From positions 2,909,501 through 2,973,500 of the forward strand of contig NZ_CP013118.1 in the NCBI RefSeq assembly GCF_001443605.1: 64,000 nt of DNA, in the 5' to 3' direction. Under the pieces are notes generated by a model that was given only the letters and a program-made list of their open reading frames with translations, did not search any database and was not told the origin of the DNA. Shown in pieces: positions 45,639-54,169 of this stretch (positions within the stretch are counted from its first letter, which is position 1; each line of letters starts with the position of its first letter). Source of the stretch: Salinivirga cyanobacteriivorans. Its GTDB lineage: Bacteria > Bacteroidota > Bacteroidia > Bacteroidales > Salinivirgaceae. The position numbers were made by a program, and so were the translations under genes.

Positions 45639-46672
45639 CGTGAGTTCGACGTAAGAAAACAGTAATTTTATTGGAATAAAAAGAGGTTTTTGATTATATT
45701 TAAGTAACTAATAATCAAATGCTTAAAACCAAAAACCGCCCTTCAAATGGTGGATAAAATTACTGAAATATTCTGTTTAATCGATGATTTTTGCAAAGAA
45801 TATTACAAAGCCGAGGAGGGACATATCCTTGATGAAAAAGGCGCTCAAAAACCTCGAAAACGCAAATTTAAGATGGATGACAGCGAGGTGATTACGATAC
45901 TTGTAATATTCCATTTAAAACAATACAGAAACCTTTAGCATTTCTATATCAACTATGTACAAAAGTACATGAAAAAGGAATTTCCCGAAACAGTCTCTTA
46001 TAACAGATTTATCGAACTTCAGAAAAAAGCTTTCTTACCAATGTGCGTTTTTCTTCAAACATGCTGCCTGGGTGAATATACAGGGGTTTCCTTTATTGAT
46101 TCTACTCCCCTGATAGTCTGTCTCTGTCATATAAAAAGAGAAAAGCAACATAAAGTATTTGATGGGTATGCTACAAAAGGCCATTGTTCAATGAGTTGGT
46201 TCTTTGGTTTCAAGCTTCATATCGTTATCAATGACAAATGAGAGATCATCGATTTTTTGTTTACCCAAGGTAATATTGACGATAGAGAACCATTGAAAAA
46301 CAAGAACTTCCACCAAAAAGTATTTGGGAAGCTTTTCGGAGACAAAGGGTATATCAGTCAAACATTGTTCGAAAAGCTCTTTATTGAAGGTATACACCTG
46401 GTCACTAAAATACGTAAAACATGAAAAACAGTCTTATGCAAACATCCGATAAGTTTTGTTACGTAAGAGGGCTCTTGTTGAAGCGGTAAACGATGAATTG
46501 AAAAATACTTACCAGATCGAACACACAAGACATAGAAGCGTTGATAACCTCCTGTCAAATTTGATTTCTGGCCTAATTGCCTATCACTTTTTACCCAAAA
46601 AACCATCCCTTAATTCAGAAGTCGTTGACGAAAAGAGGGTTAGAAAAGCTGCTTAGATCGAACTCACGTTAA
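45635..46672 (+). mobile_element. IS982-type insertion sequence, transposase inactivated
   Basis: A perfect 15-bp terminal inverted repeat bounds the element: TTAACGTGAGTTCGA at 45635-45649 and its exact complement at 46658-46672. Length is 1038 bp. The transposase inside is IS982-like but broken. The insertion truncated the FabZ fragment on its left. No obvious target-site duplication was identified. Confidence 0.88.
45747..46656 (+). pseudogene. IS982-family transposase, decayed
   Basis: The reading starts MVDKITEIFCLIDDFCKEYY and meets an in-frame TAG at 45936-45938 (Lys expected in YRNLKHFYINYV). It resumes through SYNRFIELQKK, FIDSTPL and CSMSWFFGFKLHIVINDK to a TGA at 46239 (Gly expected). 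GNIDDREPL and GDKGYISQTLFEKL are still readable. Two frameshifts follow near 46410 and 46455, before the end [15 protein letters not shown]...[11 protein letters not shown]. With two stops and two shifts it cannot make a working enzyme. Confidence 0.88.
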
Positions 46673-47228
46673 TAATAGTCTCATGTGCCATCCAAACTAT
46701 TTCTGTTTGTTTCTACAGCCTGCAAAATATCTACATCCTGTGCATTGATTAATGGGAGGCTTGATGATAAAAACATAGGGTTGTTTGTCACAAGGTCGAA
46801 CAAATTGTTTTCTTTTACATATTCTAGTGAAGCCCCTATTGAAACTAAATTTTTCTTATTGATTGAATAATTGGATTAAAGATTTTGTTTGATTGTGAGG
46901 GGTTTTGCTTTTCAGGGTGTTTGGAATGGTTATCACTCACAAAGGAGTTTAAAATGCTGCTGGAGTAATTATCGAATTCCATGTGTAAGCGAAGATTTTG
47001 ATACGAGTGATGGGCCTGATATTATTCCCAGTGAAAAGTATAGCGATGTTGGCTGGGGCGACCTCCGTACAATTCTCACATCTAATCCAGGAAGCAAAAA
47101 GAATAAAGAATCCTTAAAGAGAAAAAAAGCTAATGATTTTTGGTGGAAATAAGCGCGTGCCCTAACAGAAACGAATGAGATTTTGCCTTGCTGCTGCTGG
47201 ACGGGCTACTGGGTTTATGTCTGAACCG
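46673..47228. other. remnant region between IS and the reductase gene
   Basis: No intact gene is recognised in these 556 bp. On the minus strand, 46681-46875 is open for about 64 codons ending LDGT-stop. It has amino-acid usage that looks coding (LVSIGASLEYVKENNLFDLV), perhaps a gene tail. On the plus strand, 46889-47152 encodes an 87-codon frame ending SDVGWGDLRTILTSNPGSKK...FWWK, possibly the C-terminal relic of another gene. Both are unassigned. Confidence 0.35.
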
Positions 47229-48104
47229 CTATACCATATCCCTCAGCGCTTTTTGAAAGGATCTGTTTTGGAAGCCAAAGTCATGGATGGTTTTTTTGGC
47301 AGAAAAGTTTGAACAGGCCGGGCGGGGCGCCTGGTTGGCAAACGTATCCGAATGTACCGGTGTAATGAGTTGGCTGTCCAATTCAAACACATTGGCTACC
47401 TGCAGCGCCATTTCATGCACACTTAGGTAATCGGCTCCGCAGGCATGGTAAATACCCCTTTGGGGTTTTTGAGCTGCCTGCAGACAAAGCGCAGCCAAAT
47501 CTTTCACATAAGTTGCCGTCCGCATATGGTCTGAGGTTACCTGAATGGCTTTGTCGGCTTCTAACGCGGATTTTACCCATAAAACCAGGTTGGAACGGGT
47601 GCCGGACAGCACCGGGCCAAAAATCAGCACCGGGCGAATGATGGTACTTTGCGGGCAAATACTTTGCACATACAATTCGGCCATCTCTTTGGTGCGGCCA
47701 TAGTAATTCACCGGATTGGTTTTGTCATTTTCTGCAACAGGTTCATTTTTACCCGGAAAAACAAAATCACTGCTGAGGTGAATGAGGTGGGTACCCGTTT
47801 GCCGGCAGGCTTTAGCGATTTGCCGGGTAGCTTCCACATTGATTCTGAATGCTTCTTCACGGTGTTGTTCACAATAATCGACGTGCGATAGTGCTGCAGT
47901 ATGAATCACAGCATCAAAAGGCGCCACCATTTCAGGTGTGATGTCATTCTCCAGTAAATTAATGGTTTTAAAATCGTTACAATAATTGTGTATTGCACCG
48001 CGCTTCGACCATCCTGTGAGGTGCATATTGGGTATTTTGCTGGCCTGTGCAGCAATGTGTTGGCCCAGAAAACCATTGCTACCTGTTAGAAGTATTTTAG
48101 TCAT
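47229..48104 (-). CDS. RmlD-like sugar-nucleotide reductase (extended SDR)
   Basis: The product is 291 aa. The Rossmann motif GSNGFLGQ is at residues 8-15. HTAALSHVDYCE (near 68), LSSDFVFPG and the catalytic YxxxK as YYGRTKE (near 145) are those of dTDP-4-dehydrorhamnose reductase-like proteins. RPVLIFGP and TYVKDLA follow. No other rml genes are adjacent, so the exact substrate is open. The gene overlaps the TrkA-like gene upstream by 8 bp on the minus strand. The region is richer in G+C than the island to its left. Confidence 0.88.
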   Translation of the reverse strand: MTKILLTGSNGFLGQHIAAQASKIPNMHLTGWSKRGAIHNYCNDFKTINLLENDITPEMVAPFDAVIHTAALSHVDYCEQHREEAFRINVEATRQIAKACRQTGTHLIHLSSDFVFPGKNEPVAENDKTNPVNYYGRTKEMAELYVQSICPQSTIIRPVLIFGPVLSGTRSNLVLWVKSALEADKAIQVTSDHMRTATYVKDLAALCLQAAQKPQRGIYHACGADYLSVHEMALQVANVFELDSQLITPVHSDTFANQAPRPACSNFSAKKTIHDFGFQNRSFQKALRDMV

Positions 48105-48813
48105 TGCAGGCTTTTATTAAATCGCGCATTGTCTGAATTTGTGCAGGAGTACCTAAAACAAGCAGTATATCCTGGTTTGTAACCTCAATTGAGGGGGCCG
48201 GATTGTGAATAAAATCGCCTCCGGCCTTTTTTATACCCACCACATTTACCCCGGCTTTTTGTCGCAGCTCCAATGATGCAATGGTAGTTTCTTTGCCATC
48301 GGGTACTGATAAACATTGAATTTCATCGAGATTCACATCCTCGGTAGATTGCAGCAGCAGCGTATCGAGAAATTCAATTAAGTCGGGGCGGGTAACCAGC
48401 TGGGCCATGTGAGAACCTCCCACCTTGTCGGGCATAATTACCTCATTGGCTCCGGCTTCGAGTAATTTGTCAATATTTACTTCCTCCGATACGCGACTGA
48501 TAATTTTTAAATCAGGGTTGAGCGCTCTTGCCGTAACGATCACGAAAAGATTGTCGGCATCGCTGGGAAATGTGGCCAGAAGAGCCCGGGCACTTCTGAT
48601 GTTGGCTTTTTCCAAAACTTCATCTTCAGTGGCATCGCCATTAAGGTATTGAAATTGCTGGTTCTCCTTAATTTGATCGATTACACGTTCATCTCTTTCC
48701 AGAATTACAAACTTCTCATAATGATTGAGCAGGTCTACCGAGGCCTGTTTGCCTACGCGGCCGTATCCACACACAATGATGTGCTTTTCTGTTAGATCGA
48801 AGTTTTGTTTCAC
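48097..48813 (-). CDS. TrkA-type NAD-binding (RCK) protein without a channel domain
   Basis: The product is 238 aa. The TrkA-N Rossmann fold has HIIVCGYGRVGKQASVDLL and YLNGDATEDEVLEKANI. A TrkA-C domain follows at about 150-235 (TIASLELRQKAGVNVVGIKK). RCK domains gate K+ channels or Trk transporters in response to NAD(H) or ATP. In similar Bacteroidota proteins two membrane helices and a selectivity filter usually precede this part. Here translation begins right at the RCK domain and the 102 bp upstream contain no helices, so it is either a stand-alone regulator or a shortened channel. Confidence 0.85.
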   Translation of the reverse strand: MKQNFDLTEKHIIVCGYGRVGKQASVDLLNHYEKFVILERDERVIDQIKENQQFQYLNGDATEDEVLEKANIRSARALLATFPSDADNLFVIVTARALNPDLKIISRVSEEVNIDKLLEAGANEVIMPDKVGGSHMAQLVTRPDLIEFLDTLLLQSTEDVNLDEIQCLSVPDGKETTIASLELRQKAGVNVVGIKKAGGDFIHNPAPSIEVTNQDILLVLGTPAQIQTMRDLIKACND

Positions 48814-48915
48814 TATAGGTTAGCTTATATTATTTACTCAACTTAATCAAGGTTATTAAGCCAGTTTTTAAAAGTATGAAATTCGAAACTGATTCAGAAA
48901 CAAATCTAGGTAAAA

Positions 48916-48946
48916 TTGTTTTTAGCAAGCATTTCTTTTACTTTTG
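48916..48946 (+). promoter_or_regulatory. promoter of the yifB/comM-like gene
   Basis: A -33-like TTG (48916-48918) and a -7 box TACTTTTG (48939-48946) are 20 nt apart. This places the start of transcription about 10 nt before ATG 48964 and supports that start over the earlier in-frame codon. Confidence 0.5.
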
Positions 48947-48963
48947 ATCAAAAACAAGTTTCA

Positions 48964-50499
48964 ATGTTAGTAAAAACATATGGCTCTGCGGTTTTTGGAA
49001 TAGAAGCAACTACCATTACTATTGAAGTGAGTATTTCGCAAGGCTTTGCCTTTTTTCTGGTAGGATTACCCGATAGTGCTGTTAAAGAGAGTCAGCAGCG
49101 TATAGAATCGGCCCTTCGCAGCAATAACCATAAAATGCCTGGTCGCAAGGTAGTCATCAATATGGCACCGGCCGATATTCGCAAAGAGGGCTCAGCCTAC
49201 GACCTTCCTTTGGCAATTGGTATTTTAGCAGCTGATGAGCAATTGAATGACCAAAAAATCGGTGACTATATCATTATGGGAGAATTGTCGCTCGATGGCT
49301 CCATATTGCCCATTAAAGGCACCTTACCAATTGCCATACAGGCCCGCAAGGAGGGTTTTAAGGGCTTTATTGTACCTGCTGAAAATGCCCGGGAGGCGGC
49401 TGTGGTTAATAAGCTTGATGTGTATGGTGTATCAGATATTAAACAGGTAATCGATTTTTTCGAAGGGCGCGGGAACCTTAAACCCACCGAGGTCGATACC
49501 CGGGCCGAGTTTTACAATGCTGTGGCCGATACAGAACTAGACTTTGCCGATGTAAAAGGACAGGAGAAAGTTAAACGTGCCCTGGAAATTGCTGCAGCCG
49601 GGGCGCATAATGCAATTATGGTAGGTCCTCCCGGTGCCGGAAAAACAATGATGGCCAAACGTTTACCTGGCATTTTGCCACCCCTGACCTTGCAGGAAGC
49701 GCTGGAAACTACTAAAATACATTCGGTTGTGGGTAAAATAGACCGCAATACTTCATTGATGACCAGCCGGCCTTTTCGCTCCCCACATCATACCATATCT
49801 GACGTCGCGCTGGTCGGGGGCGGTGCATTTCCGCAACCCGGAGAAATTTCACTGGCACACAATGGGGTGCTTTTTTTAGATGAATTGCCTGAGTTTCAAA
49901 GAACCGTATTGGAGGTGCTCCGGCAACCGATTGAAGACCGGCGCATTACCATTTCCCGCGCTAAATTTACCGTAGACTACCCGGCTAACTTTATGCTCGT
50001 CTCATCCATGAATCCTTGTCCCTGCGGTTATTTCAATCACCCAACAAAAGATTGCGTGTGCTCGGTGCCGGTGCGCCAGCGCTACCTGAACAAAATCAGC
50101 GGGCCGCTGCTTGACCGTATTGATATTCACAGCGAAATTACACCCGTGCCTTTTGAAGATCTTTCGAAACAACCCACCGCAGAAACCAGCGCCGATATTC
50201 GAAAGCGGGTGATAAAGGCACGCGAAATACAACAAAAACGCTTCGAAGGAACCGACATTTATGCCAACGCGCAAATGTCATCCCGGTTGCTCCGGCGCCA
50301 TGTGGAGATCGATGAGGGAGGCAAACAGATTTTGAAAACTGCCACCGACCGTCTGGGCTTTAGTGCCCGCGCTTATGACCGTATTCTTAAGGTTTCCCGT
50401 ACCATTGCCGACCTGGAAGGCAGCGAAAAGGTACAAACCCATCATTTGGCAGAAGCCATAAATTATCGCACCCTGGACCGGGAGAATTGGGCAGGGTGA
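48964..50499 (+). CDS. YifB/ComM-family Mg-chelatase-like AAA ATPase
   Basis: The product is 511 aa from ATG 48964. The N-terminal Lon-like domain starts MLVKTYGSAVFGIEA. The AAA core has Walker A GPPGAGKT near residue 221, Walker B VLFLDELPEF, and sensor SSMNPCPCGY. Four Cys in the insertion (CPCGYFNH...DCVCSVP) may bind zinc. Members related to ComM are hexameric helicases that extend branch migration during natural transformation. Length matches the family. Confidence 0.95.
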   Translation: MLVKTYGSAVFGIEATTITIEVSISQGFAFFLVGLPDSAVKESQQRIESALRSNNHKMPGRKVVINMAPADIRKEGSAYDLPLAIGILAADEQLNDQKIGDYIIMGELSLDGSILPIKGTLPIAIQARKEGFKGFIVPAENAREAAVVNKLDVYGVSDIKQVIDFFEGRGNLKPTEVDTRAEFYNAVADTELDFADVKGQEKVKRALEIAAAGAHNAIMVGPPGAGKTMMAKRLPGILPPLTLQEALETTKIHSVVGKIDRNTSLMTSRPFRSPHHTISDVALVGGGAFPQPGEISLAHNGVLFLDELPEFQRTVLEVLRQPIEDRRITISRAKFTVDYPANFMLVSSMNPCPCGYFNHPTKDCVCSVPVRQRYLNKISGPLLDRIDIHSEITPVPFEDLSKQPTAETSADIRKRVIKAREIQQKRFEGTDIYANAQMSSRLLRRHVEIDEGGKQILKTATDRLGFSARAYDRILKVSRTIADLEGSEKVQTHHLAEAINYRTLDRENWAG

Positions 50500-50738
50500 A
50501 GGAGTTTGGAGTGTGCGTAGCGAGTGCAGAGTTTGAGTGATGAGTGTGGAGAGTAGTAGCGCTATAAAATTATTTTCCATAAGGGATGGAAATGCGCTGA
50601 ATAGCCGAAAGGTCGTTCGTCCCGATTTTAAATTAGCGCAAAAAAAAATAATGATTTTTTGAAAAATTACTTTAAATTATATTTTGTTATATCGATTATT
50701 ATTATTATTATTGAGTGTTTAATTTTAAATACTGCAAT
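50500..50738. other. low-complexity gap with short repeats
   Basis: A G/A/T-rich stutter at 50505-50560 repeats GAGTGTG/GAGTGATGAG-like words. A trinucleotide (ATT)n run occupies 50697-50712 just before the lipoprotein gene. No gene or clear promoter is seen. Confidence 0.45.
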
Positions 50739-51227
50739 ATGAAAACATTAATCAGTTATTTTTTATTAATATCACTACTAGTTAGTGCATGTGAAAAGTT
50801 AGAAGATCAAACCTCTGTTAACTATGATCAACCATTTTCAACAAAGGTTTTTATTTATGATAAAGGTAAATTTAATGCAATAAGTAAAAAAGACTTTCTG
50901 AAGAAATGGGAGCAACAAGTTTATGAGATGAAAGGCATTAATTTGACCCTTGAAAATCCTAAAATTGTAAAACAGGAAAATGGCACTTTAATTTTAGTTG
51001 CAAAAAGTACTGACGGAGCTACAAAAATGGCTACTGTTGTGACCCTTGAAAACGGGCAGATAAAATCTAATAATAGTTCTACCTGTACATGCACAGGTTG
51101 TGCGGAAGGTTGTAATCCTGAGTATATTAGTGGAAACAAGTGGAGGTGTACACCGTGTAGTGATATAACTGAAGACTGCGAAAAAAGTGTTACTGCCACT
51201 ACTGAGCCTACCCCAGAGGGTGAATAA
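50739..51227 (+). CDS. small lipoprotein with a cysteine-rich C-terminus
   Basis: The product is 162 aa from ATG 50739, whose signal peptide ends in lipobox LLVSAC (C18). The middle is a lysine-rich alpha/beta domain (SKKDFLKKWEQQVYEM). Near the end a dense cysteine cluster appears: STCTCTGCAEGCNPEY, then WRCTPCSDITEDC, eight Cys within about 37 residues. Spacing does not match CxxCH haem sites. It could bind metal or form disulfides as a knottin-like cap. I recognise no family. A strong terminator follows, so it is monocistronic. Confidence 0.8.
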   Translation: MKTLISYFLLISLLVSACEKLEDQTSVNYDQPFSTKVFIYDKGKFNAISKKDFLKKWEQQVYEMKGINLTLENPKIVKQENGTLILVAKSTDGATKMATVVTLENGQIKSNNSSTCTCTGCAEGCNPEYISGNKWRCTPCSDITEDCEKSVTATTEPTPEGE

Positions 51228-51250
51228 GAAATATTAATTAGTAATTTTAG

Positions 51251-51280
51251 AGCCTAAAATTGATTTTTTAGGCTTTTTTT
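51251..51280 (+). terminator. rho-independent terminator of the Cys-rich lipoprotein gene
   Basis: AGCCTAAAA (51251-51259) pairs perfectly with TTTTAGGCT (51266-51274) around a 6-nt loop, followed by a run of seven T. Confidence 0.85.
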
Positions 51281-51353
51281 ATCTTGAAAAACTACGTTTT
51301 TTAAGAATATTTAGGTATAAATATTGATGTGAATTTCGGGCTTTAAAAAAACA

Positions 51354-51968
51354 ATGGAACAAATTTTAAACTACATAAGTATTGGCGGTTCGTTTGCCCT
51401 GGCTATTTCAGGGTCGTTGAAGGCCATGGGCAAAAAGTTCGATCCGTTCGGGATTTTAATTATTGCTTTTGTAACGCCTGTGGGTGGTGGTACGTTGCGT
51501 GATATTTTGCTCACCGAGAAATCGGTTTTTTGGCTTAAAGAGACGCCCTACATCTATTTCATCATAGCCGGAACGATAATGGCGCTTATTTTTCGCAAAA
51601 GACTGACCTATTTTCATAATACCCTGATGTTTTTCGATGCTGTTGGATTGGCGCTTTATACGATTACTGGTGTTCAAATTGGCATCGATAATGACCTGAG
51701 TTTTATCAATTGTATTATTCTGGGTACGCTTACCGGTGCTTTTGGAGGTGTGGTGCGCGATATTTTAGTTAATGAGGTACCGGTGATCTTTCACAAGGAA
51801 ATTTATGCTACTGTGAGTATTGTAGGGGGAATATTTTACTGGGCTCTTGCTCGGTTTAATGTTTCGAATCCTTTTTTGCAGATTGCACCTATTCTGTTTA
51901 TTATAGCCGCTAGAATTCTCATAACGTATTATAAGCTAGCATTCCCATCGATTTATGGAAAAAAATAA
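51354..51968 (+). CDS. TRIC-type cation channel protein (UPF0126/YadS family)
   Basis: The product is 204 aa with seven short hydrophobic helices. Two repeats each carry the family motif: VTPVGGGTLRDILL near residue 42 and GTLTGAFGGVVRDILVNEVP near residue 128. Prokaryotic TRIC homologues form trimeric K+-permeable channels with the pore lined by these glycine-rich kinks. No operon partner is seen. A MITE-like element starts 2 bp after its stop codon. Confidence 0.93.
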   Translation: MEQILNYISIGGSFALAISGSLKAMGKKFDPFGILIIAFVTPVGGGTLRDILLTEKSVFWLKETPYIYFIIAGTIMALIFRKRLTYFHNTLMFFDAVGLALYTITGVQIGIDNDLSFINCIILGTLTGAFGGVVRDILVNEVPVIFHKEIYATVSIVGGIFYWALARFNVSNPFLQIAPILFIIAARILITYYKLAFPSIYGKK

Positions 51969-51970
51969 AA

Positions 51971-52265
51971 AAGAGGGGCTGTCTAGAAAGTCAAAAGTCG
52001 TCGTCATTCCGAGAGGCAAAAATTTTTAAATGTAGTAATGCAGAATGATGTATAACTTTTTCAGGTTTATAATTGAAATTTATATTCTAAATCTTTTAAA
52101 TTATTTCACGCCACGATCGCCACGAAAAATACGCAACGAACGCTAGGAGTACAACGTTGCAGTCGCTGCGTCTTCGTTGCGAACGTTGCGTGAAACTTTT
52201 TTAGATACGTTGGTAGGAGGTACGACGAAGGAATGACGGTTTCAAACCTTTTTAGACACTCTCTT
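51971..52265. mobile_element. MITE-like palindromic element
   Basis: This 295-bp element has no ORF. Its ends are imperfect inverted repeats: AAGAGGGGCTGTCTAGAAAG (51971-51990) against CTTTTTAGACACTCTCTT (52248-52265). CGTCATTCC (52002-52010) is repeated inverted as GGAATGACG (52230-52238). An inner GC-rich inverted pair begins TTTCACGCCACGATCGCCAC on the left and ends GCGAACGTTGCGTGAAAC on the right. The ends resemble IS5/IS1182-type termini. It is probably a non-autonomous derivative. Confidence 0.7.
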
Positions 52266-52271
52266 CTTTTT

Positions 52272-53335
52272 GTGTGCCGTGCATTCTAATAACTAGGTGG
52301 TGTAAGTCCACTATGGGGGGGGGTATAGTCGCCAATCATTAACCCAAAGCAAGGGTGTCCATCGTGAGGTGGAATCTGAAAGAATCTGGCGGTAAAACTC
52401 TGCCCCGAGGAACACGAATCGTATCAGGCATATCCAGATGGATGAGATTGCAAAACAAATCGAAGTCCCAGGACTATACGAAATCTGGAGTGTAAATGCG
52501 GCGGGAACATGGAGAGAAAGTATATTGTCTTACCATGGGAGGTTTCAAAGACATGTGGAAACGGAGTATGAAGCATTGTTGAAATAAGATTTGCTGTTAG
52601 AACCGTAGCGAAGCGGAGCTCATGACCGTAGAGAATAACTCAGCCGAAGCCATAGTATCCCGATACTTCTAATTAGGAGAAGGGCAGAACCTTAGGTACC
52701 AAATTAATGAAGATTACCAAATGAATGATGGAAAGCAGAAAATATCGAAAGATAGCTACCATCAAAAAGTTGGTGCGGAACATCGAGGATATGATGAAGT
52801 GCCGATTTCCATTTGGATAACTGAAAATAATGAAGAAACACCATTACAGGAGGACGGATTATTTAGGAGAGATACTCAATCCTTATAATTTGAACAGGGC
52901 TTGTTTACGAGTAGTTCGAAATAAAGGGATTTATGGTGTCGACGGAATGGAAGGCCCTAGGCTTAAGGAGTACCTAAAAAGCAAACGGTTCTGACCTGAT
53001 AAAAACCATAAAATCCGGCAAATACCGTCCAAATCCGCTACGCAGGGTAGCAATACCCAAGACAAAACAGGTAAACGACCGTTGGGTATTCCCACAGTCG
53101 TAGACCGCTTTGTCCAACAAGCCATTCACCAGGTACTATCACCAATTTACGAGAATGAATTTTCTGATAACAGCTTTGGATTCCGACCAAAACGAAGTAC
53201 GCATAAAGCCTTACACAGATGTAAGCTTTACATATCTGAAGGATATAACTATGCTATCTCCAGGTGAGGGTGGGTTAAGGAACCGCCGTATACCGATAGC
53301 AAAGCGCATCGGGACGTACGATTGTGTAAGAGGTC
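52272..53335 (+). mobile_element. degraded group II intron
   Basis: A 5' GTGTG at 52272 begins a long structured, non-coding stretch with group II-like words (GGTGGTGTAAGTCCAC, AACTCTGCCCCGAGG, GACCGTAGAGAATAACTCAG). Next comes a reverse-transcriptase fragment at 52840-53267. The 3' part GGAACCGCCGTATACCG...GGGACGTACGATTGTGTAAG (about 53280-53330) resembles domain V and its flank. At 1.06 kb it is less than half the usual length, so most of the intron-encoded protein is deleted. Exact ends need RNA-structure modelling. Confidence 0.78.
52840..53267 (+). pseudogene. group II intron reverse transcriptase fragment
   Basis: Three frames together rebuild the RT N-terminal region. GEILNPYNLNRACLRVVRNK and GIYGVDGMEGPRLKEYLK stop at a TGA near 52996. 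SGKYRPNPLRRVAIPK follows in another frame, then GIPTVVDRFVQQAIHQVL with FSDNSFGFRPKRSTHKAL. The sequence ends right after EGYNYAI, before the YADD catalytic core, maturase and endonuclease domains. Frameshifts plus the deletion make it non-functional. Confidence 0.85.
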
Positions 53336-53371
53336 GGAAAATAAAATAGGAGGAAAACTATTTTATTTTCC
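53336..53371. terminator. 14-bp perfect hairpin, terminator of the minus-strand barrel gene
   Basis: GGAAAATAAAATAG (53336-53349) and its exact complement (53358-53371) flank an 8-nt loop. It lies 31 bp beyond the end of the minus-strand barrel gene, at the 3' edge of the intron remnant. The stem is AT-rich. Confidence 0.55.
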
Positions 53372-53401
53372 TCCTACTCGATTGTTTAATCAGATTGAAT
53401 C

Positions 53402-54169
53402 TTAAAACATGAATCCAATACTACCAATAACCTGCGATTGGCGCTGGTCTGTTTTAAATGAATTGTCACCAATATTTACTTCGTCTCCCAGCTTACTTAA
53501 TGGGAATTCATAGCGAACATCTACGGTAACTTTTTTCAAAATATCGATACCTACACCAACTGTCCCACCAAAAGTGGCCAGCTCAGTGGCATCAGAAAAT
53601 GAGGTCAGTCCCTCTTTAACCTCTGCCTTGGCTCCCTCAACATTCGGGTCTAATTTGAAACTGGCTACCGGCCCCAGGTTAAAGCGTGCCGGTCCTAGTT
53701 TCATACCCACTAAAACAGGGATGTCAAAACTATTGTATTTTATCGTTGCTGTTGATGATTCTAATTCGCCGGCTAAATTATCAGTGTCACTGAAGTCGAT
53801 AGATGCCTCCGCATGTGAGAATATCAATTCAGGTTGAATATAAATTCCCAACACTTTTAAGCGTGCAAATGCACCAAAGTGATAACCCATCTCATAAGAT
53901 TTTGGCTCAAATTTGATCCCCGGTCTGTTTATGGCCTGTGGATTAATGACCTCCTGTCCATCAACAGTGATTATAAGATCATCTTCATTGGGCCCGCCAG
54001 GCAAATAATCTGGCTTAATTGTAATGTCATTTTCAATACTAAAATCATCAAAACTAACTTTTGTAGAGTTTACACCAGCTTTTACACCCCATGTAAAGAT
54101 TTGGGAGAATGATGCTTGAGCAACAAGCATTACGCCTATTAGGAATACAAGTTTTTTCATAATATTCAT
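53402..54169 (-). CDS. outer-membrane beta-barrel protein (PorT/OMP_b-brl family-like)
   Basis: The product is 255 aa; ATG 54160 would shorten it by three residues. A signal peptide (KKLVFLIGVMLVAQASFSQ) precedes WGVKAGVNSTKVSFDDF. Alternating strands follow (GYHFGAFARLKVLGIYIQPELIF, FDIPVLVGMKLGPARFNLGPV, VTVDVRYEFPLSKLGD), ending in aromatic F (GSIGFMF). Such eight-to-ten-strand barrels are widespread in the phylum with varied or unknown roles. It is isolated by a terminator and by repeats. Confidence 0.85.
   Translation of the reverse strand: MNIMKKLVFLIGVMLVAQASFSQIFTWGVKAGVNSTKVSFDDFSIENDITIKPDYLPGGPNEDDLIITVDGQEVINPQAINRPGIKFEPKSYEMGYHFGAFARLKVLGIYIQPELIFSHAEASIDFSDTDNLAGELESSTATIKYNSFDIPVLVGMKLGPARFNLGPVASFKLDPNVEGAKAEVKEGLTSFSDATELATFGGTVGVGIDILKKVTVDVRYEFPLSKLGDEVNIGDNSFKTDQRQSQVIGSIGFMF

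Noticed and set aside
50697-50712. (ATT)n run as a phase-variable promoter switch
   Set aside because: The run is short and its distance to any recognisable promoter element is unclear, so there is no real support.
52300-52700. Possible rRNA or riboswitch because of structured, G-rich sequence
   Set aside because: The adjoining RT fragment and domain V-like 3' end explain it better as group II intron RNA.
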